A DNA stretch of 64,000 nt from Candidatus Bathyarchaeota archaeon (GTDB lineage Archaea > Thermoproteota > Bathyarchaeia > Bathyarchaeales > Bathycorpusculaceae). The translations under genes and the position numbers were made by a program. Shown here one piece after another: positions 1 through 9,251 of the stretch (the first letter of the stretch is position 1; each line of letters begins with the position of its first letter). The notes beneath the pieces were generated by a model. It did not search any database, was not told the DNA's origin, and saw nothing but the letters and a program-made list of their open reading frames with translations. The stretch is taken from contig JAOZHZ010000028.1 of the NCBI GenBank assembly GCA_026014615.1, forward strand, positions 248,001 to 312,000, read 5' to 3'.

Positions 1-1
1 G

Positions 2-2104
2 CTTGACCTGCATGCTTTAAACGGTGCAGCCTTGGACCCTAAGGATGTCCCGGTTATTCGAACATTATTGACTGGAAAAGCGGTTCAGAGCGAAGAAATA
101 AGTTTTGGCAGGTCTGAAAGAAGCACCTATGTTAGAGCAAGCGCGGTACCCCTGTATGATGAAAACGGAGAAGTTACGTCTGCAGTGGGCATCTTCGAAG
201 ACATAACCGAGCGCAAAAAAACTGAAGAAGCAATGAAGCGTTTTTCGGATGCCGCCAACCGCTCTCTGGATGGCATTGTGCTTTGCGATGACGAAATGAG
301 GATTATCGAGGTTAATGGTGCTGCCTTACGAATTTATGAGGCTACTTGCGAAAAAGATTTGGTTGGTAAACACGCCCTGAGTGTACTGCCGCCTTCGGAG
401 TGGGAGAAAGCTGCCAAAAACTTAGCTTTACTTTTAGAAACTGGACACGCAATTGACGAATATTCTATTCTAACTAAGAAGGGCAATGCAATTCAGATTG
501 AATACAGCGGCGCCGTCATGAAAGATGAGGAAGGAAGCATTTCAGGTTTTTTTAATGTTCTAAAAGATTTAACCGCGAGAAAAAAAACGGAGCAGGCATT
601 GATGCAAGAGAGCCGTGAATGGAAACGAACTTTTGACAGTCTCCCTGACCTAATAGCGATTATCGATAACAATTACAGCGTCCGTAAAGTTAACCAAGCT
701 ATGGCTCAGCGAATTGGTGTAGCCCCTGAAGAATGTGTCGGGTTGAAATGTTACAAATGTATTCATGGAACCAATGATCCACCTGATTATTGCCCACACA
801 CCAAAACCCTGCAGGACGGCAAAGAGCACGCAGCTGAATTTAATGAGCCGCATCTGGGCGGGTGTTTTTTGGTTAATACTGCGCCTTTGAAAGATGAAAA
901 TGGGAAAATGGTTGGTTCGGTTCATGTAGCGCGAAACATCACGGATTGGAACCATTTAAAGGAACAATTAAAACTCAGCCAAGACCGCTATCGCGCAGCA
1001 GTGGAAGGCTGCAACGATGGTATATGGGACAGGGATCTGAAAACGGAAGAGGTGTTTTTCTCTGATCAATGGAAGAGAATCCTTGGTTACGAACCTGAGG
1101 AGGTCGAAAATAAGATTGAGGAGTTTGACAAGCTTATTCACCCTGATGACCGAGAGGAGACTTGGCTTAAAATTGATGCGCATATCCGTGGTGAAACGCC
1201 CTACTACACAACGGTTTTTCGGATGAAACATAAGGACGGAAGTTGGCGATGGATTCGTAGTAGAGGCAGCGCAATCAGAGGCAAAGACGGTGTTGCTTGC
1301 AGGATTGCTGGTTCCCACACGGACATTACTGAACGAAAACGTATTGAAGAAGAACTTGCACGGTATACAAGGGAACTGGAGGCATTGGTTGAGGAACGCA
1401 CTAAAAAACTGAACGAGGCGGAGCGGTTAGCTGCTGTAGGTCAAACGGCAGGTATGGTGGGGCATGATATTCGTAATCCCCTACAATCAATAATTGGTGA
1501 AATCTTTTTAGCTGAAGCAGAATTGAAAACGTTACCTGACAGCAAAGAGAAGGCGAATCTTAAAGAAAGTTGTGCCTCAATTGCTCGGTCCGTCGATTAC
1601 ATTAACAAGATTGTTTTAGACCTTCAAGACTATGCCAGACCCCTAAAACCAGTTGCTCAAGAAACCAACTTAAAAGATGTAATTGAGGAAACACTGGAAA
1701 AAGGCGTAATCGCCCAAAATATAAGCGTAAGCAGCAAAGTTTCTGAAAACGTCGCCGTCTTTAATGTTGACTCGACTTTTCTTAAGCGCGTTTTGGACAA
1801 TTTAGTCATAAACGCTGTTCAAGCTATGCCCAACGGCGGAAAATTGGTGATAACTGCGAGAAAAGAAAAAAACAAAGTGGTCATCAAAGTGGAGGACGAT
1901 GGTGTTGGAATACCCGAGGAAATTAAGCCGAAACTGTTCACTCCGTTGTTCACCACTAAATCCAAGGGGCAAGGATTTGGCTTACCCGTGGTTAAACGGT
2001 TAACTGAAGCTTTAAACGGGACCATAACCGTGGAAAGCCAAGAAGGAAAAGGCACAAAATTCACCGTGAAAATACCCCTTGCCAGTAAAACAAAACATAA
2101 ATGA
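2..2104 (+). CDS. Multi-PAS sensor histidine kinase (5' end outside window)
   Basis: Predicted sensor kinase that autophosphorylates on His and passes phosphate to an unseen response regulator. The reading frame is open to the left edge, so the gene starts upstream and the TTG at 32 is probably not its start. Seen in order: the end of one PAS/PAC unit (finishing in DITERKK), three further PAS/PAC units (roughly residues 65-190, 195-315 and 325-450 counted from 32), a short coiled coil, a HisKA H-box (GHDIRNPLQS; His codon at 1463-1465) and an HATPase domain with N-box (NAVQAMPNGG), G1 (DDGVGIP) and G2 (GQGFGLPVVKRL). The third PAS carries a Cys/His cluster (CYKC.HG...YCPH) suggestive of a metal or redox site; that is inference. 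No membrane helix is visible in the part present. Confidence 0.93.
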   Translation, partial: LDLHALNGAALDPKDVPVIRTLLTGKAVQSEEISFGRSERSTYVRASAVPLYDENGEVTSAVGIFEDITERKKTEEAMKRFSDAANRSLDGIVLCDDEMRIIEVNGAALRIYEATCEKDLVGKHALSVLPPSEWEKAAKNLALLLETGHAIDEYSILTKKGNAIQIEYSGAVMKDEEGSISGFFNVLKDLTARKKTEQALMQESREWKRTFDSLPDLIAIIDNNYSVRKVNQAMAQRIGVAPEECVGLKCYKCIHGTNDPPDYCPHTKTLQDGKEHAAEFNEPHLGGCFLVNTAPLKDENGKMVGSVHVARNITDWNHLKEQLKLSQDRYRAAVEGCNDGIWDRDLKTEEVFFSDQWKRILGYEPEEVENKIEEFDKLIHPDDREETWLKIDAHIRGETPYYTTVFRMKHKDGSWRWIRSRGSAIRGKDGVACRIAGSHTDITERKRIEEELARYTRELEALVEERTKKLNEAERLAAVGQTAGMVGHDIRNPLQSIIGEIFLAEAELKTLPDSKEKANLKESCASIARSVDYINKIVLDLQDYARPLKPVAQETNLKDVIEETLEKGVIAQNISVSSKVSENVAVFNVDSTFLKRVLDNLVINAVQAMPNGGKLVITARKEKNKVVIKVEDDGVGIPEEIKPKLFTPLFTTKSKGQGFGLPVVKRLTEALNGTITVESQEGKGTKFTVKIPLASKTKHK

Positions 2105-2151
2105 AAAAGAATTTTCCACAAAAAACACAGAGCGTGGAAGCAAATTTTTGG

Positions 2152-2790
2152 TCAGGATGCATTGATGCGTATTTTTTTGCCGCGTTCAAACAGGAATATT
2201 TTTCCAATGAAAGAAAAAACGCCGTTGTCGTAAACAATTGCTGAACGTTGAGGAATCGCGTACACCTTTTCTTTTTCCGAGTAATCCAAAAGTAGGTCAT
2301 CTTTGGAGTGTTCGTAGTGGACTTTTACGCTGAAATCTACCCGCTCAAGCCCCGCAACAACTTTTGGACTGCCACTGTACCTGTTTGTTACTAAACAGTT
2401 TCTGCCAAGAACCAAGGCGCCGGCGCTTCTTCCAACAATCACCCCGCTGTATTCCCGCAAAATTTTGTCCGCGCATGTTTTCCGCAAACGACTAAGAAGC
2501 GTGCTCACTTGACCTCCAGTTAAATAAATCAAGTCCGAGCATGCTGCTCTAGCGGCGGTTTCCTCGAAAGATTCTGAATAATCTGCGAATTCAACGCTGC
2601 GTGCGCCTATGCTTCGGAAGTATTCGGTAAGTCTTTTGCGGCGTCTGTAGCGTGCATCACAGGAGGGGCGTGCCCATGGGAAAACAAGCACATCTGGAGC
2701 CCCGCCTGCATCTTCAAAGGCTGACACGTTGATTTCTTTTGCGTCTTGTTTGGCAACGTTTTCTCCGCCCAGAAAATACAGTCGCGCCAT
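2152..2790 (-). CDS. Peptidase S51 (dipeptidase E / cyanophycinase-like)
   Basis: A 212-residue cytosolic serine peptidase-like protein with the PepE fold. The nucleophile elbow GRSAGA places Ser122 as nucleophile, a TGGQ loop lies at about 91-94, and His158 or His161 is the likely general base. Length fits the S51 family (about 230 residues). Members cleave N-terminal Asp dipeptides or related isoaspartyl/cyanophycin-type substrates; the substrate here cannot be told. A TATA-like box about 28 nt upstream and no Shine-Dalgarno sequence suggest a leaderless transcript. It converges with the histidine kinase upstream. Confidence 0.85.
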   Translation of the reverse strand: MARLYFLGGENVAKQDAKEINVSAFEDAGGAPDVLVFPWARPSCDARYRRRKRLTEYFRSIGARSVEFADYSESFEETAARAACSDLIYLTGGQVSTLLSRLRKTCADKILREYSGVIVGRSAGALVLGRNCLVTNRYSGSPKVVAGLERVDFSVKVHYEHSKDDLLLDYSEKEKVYAIPQRSAIVYDNGVFSFIGKIFLFERGKKIRINAS

Positions 2791-2812
2791 GGAGGTAACT
2801 TGGTTTTTTCCT

Positions 2813-2824
2813 CTTTAAATATAC
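2813..2824 (-). promoter_or_regulatory. TATA box of the S51 peptidase gene
   Basis: On the minus strand the sequence reads TATATTTAAA centred about 28 nt before the ATG at 2790, the usual distance for an archaeal leaderless promoter. A purine-rich BRE-like stretch is not obvious. Confidence 0.5.
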
Positions 2825-2923
2825 ACTTCATTTTTCTGTGATGTTGTAGTGGTTTCTGCTGAGCCTGATTGGGTGTTCTTTTTCAGTTTCAACATACTTT
2901 AAAATAAGAAATTTGTCAATAGG

Positions 2924-2984
2924 GTAGACCCCCTATCGTTTCTGCATACAATTGCTAATAGCACCCAAATAGGCAGCAAATAGG
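2924..2984 (-). repeat. Dispersed ~60 bp repeat, copy 1
   Basis: Read on the minus strand, this block matches two tandem copies near 54.2 kb. Its best 49 bp, ending in CGATAGGGGGTCTAC, differ from the copy at 54261-54310 at only two positions. It lies in the gap between the S51 peptidase and the surface-protein operon. There is no CRISPR-like spacing and no gene inside. A short hairpin (AGGG-tag-ACCC type) sits at its GGGGGTCTAC end. Confidence 0.75.
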
Positions 2985-3055
2985 TTTATTGTAGGGTCAC
3001 TAAAAGCGATACGGAACTGCTGTCTGTTGCGGCACGTTGTTGAAAGCAGTCATCC

Positions 3056-3829
3056 CTATGATGACTCGACAATAACAGTTGGGCTACGTTTCCTGCTCAA
3101 CAAGAAGACTGCAAAGATAGCTACGCCGATTGTTACCGTTGCTGCTCCGAGGAGGTATTCGATGGGAAGATTCCATGGGCGCTCAGAAACTGTAGGGGTT
3201 AGCTGTGCCGTATGTGTGTGTTGCGGAGTTGAGTGCGTAGGCAATTGGTTTGGGGACACAGAAGGCGTGATTGATGTTGTTGAAAGCATTGTGGAATTAG
3301 ATGTTGGTTCGGGTGTTAATGTCGGCTTTTGGGTAAGGGTTGGTGTAGGGGTTGGTGAAAGCGTCGCCGAGGCTGTTAGACTCGGTGCCGACTGGTTAGC
3401 GATTTCGTAAGTTAGGGGTGCAGCGGCATCGTACTCCACCACGAGAGTGTACTGTTTGATGTTTTCCGCTGTAATTTTTAGTTTAATTGATGCGGGTCCG
3501 CGTTGACTTGAGAATTCGTTAAGCCCCACCTCTTTAAGCCCAGAAGACCCGTATTCATGCATAACTCCACCTCCGCCGCGAAATAAGCCGAATCTGGCTT
3601 TGCCTTCGCCTCCTGTACAGTTGCCAACTATGTGCCAGTGCGCAATGTTTGGCAGGTCAATTTCAACGGTTTGGCTGTAGGCACCCTTTATGGTGGTGAC
3701 GTATACCCAGTCTGCGCCTTCGTATTGCCAGTTCGGGTTTGCTTGCGTTACGCCGCCAATGCAGCCAGCGTTCAAGACGAGAAACACGGAGAACAGTACC
3801 AACATGCAAACTAGTTTATGTTTATCCAT
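3056..3829 (-). CDS. Surface lipoprotein with Ser/Thr/Pro-rich stalk and C-terminal anchor
   Basis: A 257-residue exported protein of unknown function. The N-terminus is hydrophobic and ends in a lipobox-like LNAGC (Cys23), suggesting lipid attachment outside the membrane. An about 125-residue beta-rich ectodomain follows, then a Ser/Thr/Pro-rich linker (roughly 150-210), then one membrane helix with a basic tail (LLSRKRS). Having both a lipobox and a C-terminal helix is unusual. It is the third gene of an operon: its start overlaps the end of the preceding gene by 8 nt, implying translational coupling. Confidence 0.8.
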   Translation of the reverse strand: MDKHKLVCMLVLFSVFLVLNAGCIGGVTQANPNWQYEGADWVYVTTIKGAYSQTVEIDLPNIAHWHIVGNCTGGEGKARFGLFRGGGGVMHEYGSSGLKEVGLNEFSSQRGPASIKLKITAENIKQYTLVVEYDAAAPLTYEIANQSAPSLTASATLSPTPTPTLTQKPTLTPEPTSNSTMLSTTSITPSVSPNQLPTHSTPQHTHTAQLTPTVSERPWNLPIEYLLGAATVTIGVAIFAVFLLSRKRSPTVIVESS

Positions 3830-4943
3830 GTTTTTCCTTTGCCTCGGATTTTCCTAGAAAATAGAAAATTAATGCTGTGGCAACGGCTGTTGCAGCGACC
3901 GCTGAAAATACAACAAGTAGGGCGTAGCCGATTTCTATTGGCTGATCTAAAGGTGACTGCCCCGCGGGTGGGTCTTCGCTGGTTGGCGGTGTCGGTGTGG
4001 CTGTTTGTGTTGGTGTGGGGGAATCGGTGGGGGTTGGCGAAGCTGCGGGTGTGGATGTTTTTTCGGATGTTGATGCGGCGGGTTGAGGAGCGGTAACCAT
4101 TAGGGGTTTGATTGGGGGTGGCGGGGTCTTTGGTGCCGATGGGGAAGGCGGTGCTGTTTCGTTGTTGGTGTTTGTCACATTAAATGGTGTTGAAATGGTT
4201 GTGAAAGTGTTGTTCACTGAAAGTATGAGCACGTAGTTGCCGACGGGTATTGACTTGAGGGTTGTGTTTCCCGTGATGTCTTCGTGAGCAAAATAGTCCC
4301 GTCCTGAAACGCTGTACTGCATCCAAGAAGCTGTTCCACGTATTCCGATAGTCAAGAGGATGTCAATGGAGGTGCCATTTGTAACATAGTTTTTGGGTTG
4401 AGGTGACATCAACGTAACTGTTTCGACATCAGTTATGGGAAAGGGAGTTGTTGTCGGTTCGGCTTGGGTGGAGAAGGAAACTGTTTTGGAGTTGCTTGAG
4501 CCGTACATTGTATTGCGGCTTGCCAGCACCACTCCGCCCGCGTCGATTCTGATGTAGTGCCCACCTTTAGGTAGGGTTAGGTTAACGGAGTATGTGAATT
4601 CGGGAAGACCCGGCGGAGAGCCCGAGCTGTATTGGTTGCAGTAGTATGCGGTTTTGCGTTCATCGTCGACGGAGTAGAAAACGCTGGATACACCTGATTC
4701 TACGTCGGTTGGCGGCACAGGTTTAGATACTTTGAAGCTGAACAATACGGTTCCTGAATCGTAATCAACTTTGTTCTTTGGGCTTAAGATGGTGATTTCT
4801 GGCGGGGTTGTGTCGGGAAGTGGGTCTACTGTTTTGAAGAACATCCATGGGTTGGCTTTCACCATCTGAACGGAGTATGCTCCTGCCGCTGATGAAATTA
4901 GGAATGCAGAAGCAAACAAGACGAAGATACATTGTTTTTTCAT
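3822..4943 (-). CDS. Secreted surface protein with C-terminal membrane anchor
   Basis: A 373-residue protein of unknown function. A signal peptide (residues 1-25) precedes two Ig-like or fibronectin-like beta segments: DTTPPEITILSP, typical of such domains, near residue 45, and a second unit after about 180. A Pro/Thr/Ser-rich stalk (about 265-325) and one membrane helix with a charged tail (GKSEAKEKHG) follow. Its ATG overlaps the stop of the upstream gene in ATGA, and its end overlaps the next start, so the three genes are probably co-translated. It likely forms part of a surface assembly with the beta-helix protein. Confidence 0.8.
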   Translation of the reverse strand: MKKQCIFVLFASAFLISSAAGAYSVQMVKANPWMFFKTVDPLPDTTPPEITILSPKNKVDYDSGTVLFSFKVSKPVPPTDVESGVSSVFYSVDDERKTAYYCNQYSSGSPPGLPEFTYSVNLTLPKGGHYIRIDAGGVVLASRNTMYGSSNSKTVSFSTQAEPTTTPFPITDVETVTLMSPQPKNYVTNGTSIDILLTIGIRGTASWMQYSVSGRDYFAHEDITGNTTLKSIPVGNYVLILSVNNTFTTISTPFNVTNTNNETAPPSPSAPKTPPPPIKPLMVTAPQPAASTSEKTSTPAASPTPTDSPTPTQTATPTPPTSEDPPAGQSPLDQPIEIGYALLVVFSAVAATAVATALIFYFLGKSEAKEKHG

Positions 4944-6682
4944 TTAGGCTTGCTCCTCTTGTAGAACACAAGAAATGCTGAAACGCCCATAAGTAAGGGC
5001 AGAATGATCCATGCTGAAAACTCGGGCAGCGGGTCATTTTCGGTGCTAAACACAAAGGCTACCCCTGCTATGGAGGGCTTACCGAATTCGGAGAGAACAT
5101 CAAATGTCACTGTTTTACCTGAAGGGTCACTTTGGAGGGTGTAGTTTTGGGGTGTAAATTGTCCTGCATCGTTTACGGCTGATACGTTAAGGTCTGAGCA
5201 GTCGGCAGGCAGGCGGACGGTGAAGTGCGCGGTGGAGTTTGGTGAGGAAAGAGACAAAGTTGCCAGAGTGTAGTCAGCTTCAAAATCGTACAGAAACACG
5301 TAGCTGCCGTTGATTGTTTCGATGGGGTGCTCGTAGTGAAATTCAAGGATTAGATTGTCTGGAACTTCAACAATGCTATAAGCTATTGTGGACCATTTCC
5401 CGACGGCGGTTTGATGCAGAGTCTGTGAAGACTTCGGATAGTACCAACCAGTTTTTGCTGCTGTACTGGCTGATTGACTGTAAGGGATTTCTGCATCATT
5501 TAGCCGCAGTGAAATGTTAATTGTATCAGGCGGTATCGGATAGCTGATGCCACCCACACTTAACCCTCCACTCAGATTCTTGTGCATAAAGCGCGCCACG
5601 TCGACCTTCGCCCAAAAAGTTTCGTTCACGTCAGTTATGGTATAGTTGATATATTGGTTGGGCATCTCAACGGAGGAGGGGTTTGGGTCTTGATTAGTAT
5701 AATCTATTAGTCGTTGAGGCGGGTCTGGAAATGCTGGTTCGACTACGCTTACGGGTTCAATAAGCGGGTACTCGTCGAGGTTATCGTTATCAATTACTTG
5801 AGCGTCATCGCCTATGCCGTCGCCGTCTGCGTCGGTGCCGTTGTAGTTACTCCAGAAATTGCCGTTTCCACCTAACTCCCAGACGTTCGGGTTAGACAGG
5901 GAGAGGTTAGCTTCGACTTGGATTTGGTTGGCAACAAAGTTGTTGCAGAAAAAGGTGTTATTTGAGGCATGTTCTAAGGCGACCCCTACACTGTAGGATG
6001 TTATGGCGTTTTGGGTGACTTTGTTGAACATGGATTGTCTTAGTTGGATGTCGACAAAATTCGAAGACGAACGCGCGGGATTGTAGTTTCTTGAGAGTAC
6101 GTTTTGCATTATCAAGTTGCCGTCTGACTTAACCAACAAAACCTCGTCAAGGAAAGCATCGGAAAAGCTGTTCCTTAAAACTGAGCTGCCTGCACAGTTT
6201 TCAAGCTTCACTCCGACAGAGCACCCTGATATTCGGTTCTCAACGACAACTACCTTGGAGGAATTAATTGCAGAAATTCCGAATGTAAAGTCCCTTATCT
6301 CAACGTTTTTGATGGTTACATTGTTGCAGTTGGTTAGCTGGATTCCTGCTTGCCCTTCGGTTTTTGCCCCTTCTAGAATGTAGCCTGCGCCGTCAAGCAC
6401 GATGTTATCTCTCTGGATGACGATGTAGTGGAAGTTGTATATGGTGGGCCATGGTGAAAAGCGGCGCATGCTTCCTTTGAAGGTGTATACGTCGCCTTGT
6501 CGTGTGAAAGGGGCACCTTTGGGGTCTAGGCTTCCGTCGGGTAAGATGGTGAAAGCCGTTATGTTTGAAGCAAAGGGGTTTGCAGAGCATAAGTCAATTA
6601 AGAGGGTTGCAGCTGTTGCTGAAAACAGCAGAAGAGATAGGGTGATTGCTGCCATGAATACGTTTTTACCCATAGGCACCAT
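4940..6682 (-). CDS. NosD-like right-handed beta-helix surface protein
   Basis: About 580 residues. Signal peptide, then parallel beta-helix (PbH1) turns across roughly residues 85-290, with the Asn ladder typical of NosD/CASH proteins (NNVTIKN, NNTFFCNNF) and the family end block GNFWSNY...DADGDGIGDD. A further beta-rich region of about 230 residues and one C-terminal membrane helix with tail KRSKPK complete it. NosD-type helices bind or process carbohydrate or act as scaffolds; the ligand here is unknown. ATG at 6682 is preferred to TTG at 6685 because a TATA-like TTTTTAGTTAAA lies about 26 nt upstream. It is the first gene of the three-gene operon. Confidence 0.85.
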   Translation of the reverse strand: MVPMGKNVFMAAITLSLLLFSATAATLLIDLCSANPFASNITAFTILPDGSLDPKGAPFTRQGDVYTFKGSMRRFSPWPTIYNFHYIVIQRDNIVLDGAGYILEGAKTEGQAGIQLTNCNNVTIKNVEIRDFTFGISAINSSKVVVVENRISGCSVGVKLENCAGSSVLRNSFSDAFLDEVLLVKSDGNLIMQNVLSRNYNPARSSSNFVDIQLRQSMFNKVTQNAITSYSVGVALEHASNNTFFCNNFVANQIQVEANLSLSNPNVWELGGNGNFWSNYNGTDADGDGIGDDAQVIDNDNLDEYPLIEPVSVVEPAFPDPPQRLIDYTNQDPNPSSVEMPNQYINYTITDVNETFWAKVDVARFMHKNLSGGLSVGGISYPIPPDTINISLRLNDAEIPYSQSASTAAKTGWYYPKSSQTLHQTAVGKWSTIAYSIVEVPDNLILEFHYEHPIETINGSYVFLYDFEADYTLATLSLSSPNSTAHFTVRLPADCSDLNVSAVNDAGQFTPQNYTLQSDPSGKTVTFDVLSEFGKPSIAGVAFVFSTENDPLPEFSAWIILPLLMGVSAFLVFYKRSKPK

Positions 6683-6913
6683 CAACTGGGTATAATGGCG
6701 TGTTTAACTAAAAAGGCGATTTGTAAAGATTTGTTGACACAAGAAAAACTTTGCAGATTTGTCTACAATTTTCTTGTTTGGTTTAGTTTTTAAGCCTTAA
6801 GGAAGCTGAAAACCGTTCTCGAAAAACATTTACCTGAGTGCAGGGAGGCGTTAACATGAGTTATGGAGTCTCATAGAAGCCCAGCTAAAGCCTTCGAAAC
6901 CTAACGCGCTCTT

Positions 6914-8590
6914 TTATTCGGAAATTAACTCGAGTATCCTCTTCACCACGTCGATTCCTGAAATCACGCCTGTCAGCTTACCGTGGGTGTTGGAAATGAA
7001 AACGTGGTCTTGCTGAGTGTCCATCATTTGCTGGGCAACCTGCTCTAAACTGGTTTCTTCACTAATCATGACGGGCTTATGCATTATGGTTTCGGAGAGA
7101 GTCATGTTTTGTCGCCGCATATCCACGTATCCTAGGTCTTCAAGGTTAACAACGCCCATGACAGAATTATCGTCGTCAACCACAGGCAGCACTCGCAGTT
7201 TGGTTCCTTCAAAGGTTTGTACAGCAACTTTTACTGAAGTTCCATGATGTAACGTTACAGGTTTTTTGGTCATGAATTGTTTTGCCTTGGTTTCTTTAAG
7301 TTTTTCAGGAATCAGCTCTTGACCTTTTAGGAAGAATCGTTCCAGTGCAAGCTCTTCTGTCTTTAGCCGTGTACGTGGTTGGAGAGGATAAAATGAGTGC
7401 TTACCGGACAACACGTAGCTTACGCCGCTTGCTAAAAGTGCAGGTATTGCAAACACGCCGCCCAAGGTTTCTACAACGAAGGCAACAGGTGTTAAGAGCA
7501 CCTTATGGGTGCCCGCGAGCAACGCAGCCATGCCTACTGCTGTAAACATTATGGCGAAGTTGACGCTGAAAAAGGAGGCAAATATGTAGCCTATCCCTGC
7601 GCCGACGACAATAGTGGGGAAAAAGAGGCCTCCGCTGCCTCCGAAGCTGAGGGTGGTTGCTGTGGTAAACGTCTTAAGCAAAACCACCAAGATCAGAACA
7701 GCCAAGCTGAAGCTGGATTCCTGAATGAGTGCTGAGACAAAGTGTAACCCGATACCGATGGAGTACACGGATAAAATGCCTGATAAGCTTAAGATGGCGC
7801 CGCCCAGCAGAACCAAACCGAGGTTTCCTACTCTTTTGCGCAGTTTGAAGCTTAGAAGCTGCACCCACGAGAACGTTTTGGTGAAAAAGACCGCGTATAA
7901 ACCGCAGATTAAACCCAGAACCATCGAAAGCCCAATTTCGTATACGGATACGGATGTGTTGGCTATTGCGCCAAAGAAAGGTTCACTGCCAAGCACGGTA
8001 ATTGACAGCAGGTAAGCGGGAACAGAAGCAACTACGGCTTCAATGAAGGTTTCTCTGTCTAAATCGTTTTTGTAGGGAATTTCTAACGCAAAAAGAATGC
8101 CCGTCAAAGGAGTTTGAAAGGTAGCTGCCAAACCCGCCGCTGCTCCCGCGATGAATAGTCTTCTTCGCAGGTCAGCCTGAATCCTAAAACGCCTAGAAAG
8201 AGCAGCAGCTATGCCGCCTCCTGCGAGCAAACTTGGCCCTTCAGGACCAGCGCTTCCTCCAAGCCCGATGGTGAGCATGGCGGCGGTGGGTTTCACCACA
8301 GTGTCTTTTAAAGGTACATCGCCGTTTGTTAAGTGGTAGGCTTCCAATACTGTGTGGGTTCCTGAACCAGTGGTTTTTGTGCTTGCAAACAGCCGAACCA
8401 AGGCGTAAGGTAAGCCTATCGCCAGAAAAGCCAGAGGCACGAAAATGAGGATGGAGTAATCCAAGGCGGTTTGGGTGAAACCCCAGACCACTAAATAGAG
8501 CAAATAAAACGCAACAGTGATGGAGGCAACTAATAATCCAAGTCCCGCAACCAACACGTAGTATCTTATGCCGTCTTGAAATTTGCTCAT
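6914..8590 (-). CDS. ClC-type chloride channel/transporter with two CBS domains
   Basis: A 558-residue inner membrane protein that moves chloride, or exchanges chloride for protons. The ClC filter motifs are present: GSAGPEGPS with the gating glutamate at Glu117, FQTPLTGILFALE, and GGSGGLFFPT. About ten or more hydrophobic helices precede a tandem CBS pair (roughly 430-555), expected to bind adenine nucleotides. The first filter motif usually reads GREGP; here it is GPEGP, with the glutamate retained, so coupled exchange is plausible. It is a stand-alone gene. Confidence 0.93.
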   Translation of the reverse strand: MSKFQDGIRYYVLVAGLGLLVASITVAFYLLYLVVWGFTQTALDYSILIFVPLAFLAIGLPYALVRLFASTKTTGSGTHTVLEAYHLTNGDVPLKDTVVKPTAAMLTIGLGGSAGPEGPSLLAGGGIAAALSRRFRIQADLRRRLFIAGAAAGLAATFQTPLTGILFALEIPYKNDLDRETFIEAVVASVPAYLLSITVLGSEPFFGAIANTSVSVYEIGLSMVLGLICGLYAVFFTKTFSWVQLLSFKLRKRVGNLGLVLLGGAILSLSGILSVYSIGIGLHFVSALIQESSFSLAVLILVVLLKTFTTATTLSFGGSGGLFFPTIVVGAGIGYIFASFFSVNFAIMFTAVGMAALLAGTHKVLLTPVAFVVETLGGVFAIPALLASGVSYVLSGKHSFYPLQPRTRLKTEELALERFFLKGQELIPEKLKETKAKQFMTKKPVTLHHGTSVKVAVQTFEGTKLRVLPVVDDDNSVMGVVNLEDLGYVDMRRQNMTLSETIMHKPVMISEETSLEQVAQQMMDTQQDHVFISNTHGKLTGVISGIDVVKRILELISE

Positions 8591-8739
8591 ATCGCCGTTC
8601 CAAACATGCGTAATTAGATATAAACTTTGATGTATCCCCGCCCAATTTTTGTCTCATTAAGCAAATTAGGCAGATTCAATAGTTGCTTTGCTAAACACTC
8701 CAGTTTTACGGTTAGTTTTAGACGCAGTTTTACGAAGTG

Positions 8740-9168
8740 CTACCTTTTTCTGAAGGCTTCCTTTTGTTTTACCCAGCTATCGTATTTCTCTAATAGCGTT
8801 TGTACCTGTTGATTAATGAAGTCTTCAACGCAGCAGAAGGGAGTGTCCATTTCTTCAATGGCTTGCTCCATTTTTTCGTAGTCCTCTTTGGGAATCTCTA
8901 TGTATTCAACTTCGTTTCTGAGAAAGCTTAGGCGGTATCGTATTGCGTCGCGTATGAATTCTTCGCGGGTGGTGTACCCTAATTTTTTGTTTTCTTCGAT
9001 GAAACTTTGGGTTTCGTTAAGCAGTTCGGGTGGCAGTATGACGCTTTGGCTTAGCATGCTTTCGATGGCGTCGGTGTAGGTTTGCATTTTCATGGTTTGG
9101 GCGGTGATTTCGCCTAGCATGCCGGTTAGTTTTTGGTGGGCGTCGTCGCTTATTCGAAGGGTTTTCAT
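8740..9168 (-). CDS. RHH-type DNA-binding protein, three helix segments
   Basis: A 142-residue protein. It starts with KTLRISDDAHQKL, a typical RHH/antitoxin-type beta-strand and helix. A second helix pair reads YTTREEFIRDAIRYRL, close to the CopG/NikR pattern, and a third at the C-terminus contains FINQQVQTLL. It may be a regulator with a C-terminal dimerisation part or an antitoxin without a visible toxin. It is divergent from another RHH gene, with a tandem GTATAC site between them, suggesting autoregulation. Confidence 0.7.
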   Translation of the reverse strand: MKTLRISDDAHQKLTGMLGEITAQTMKMQTYTDAIESMLSQSVILPPELLNETQSFIEENKKLGYTTREEFIRDAIRYRLSFLRNEVEYIEIPKEDYEKMEQAIEEMDTPFCCVEDFINQQVQTLLEKYDSWVKQKEAFRKR

Positions 9169-9215
9169 TTTTTGGTCTTTTATATTTTGTTGCGTAAAGC
9201 TAATAAAGCTTTTTA

Positions 9216-9230
9216 GTATACCAAGTATAC
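9216..9230. promoter_or_regulatory. Tandem GTATAC operator between divergent RHH genes
   Basis: GTATAC-CAA-GTATAC: two perfect palindromic hexamers nine bases apart, nearly one helical turn, as RHH dimers often require. It overlaps the likely TATA region (TTTTTAGTATA) for the plus-strand gene at 9252, so binding would block transcription. Confidence 0.55.
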
Positions 9231-9251
9231 GAAGTGTAAGAGGCTCACGAG

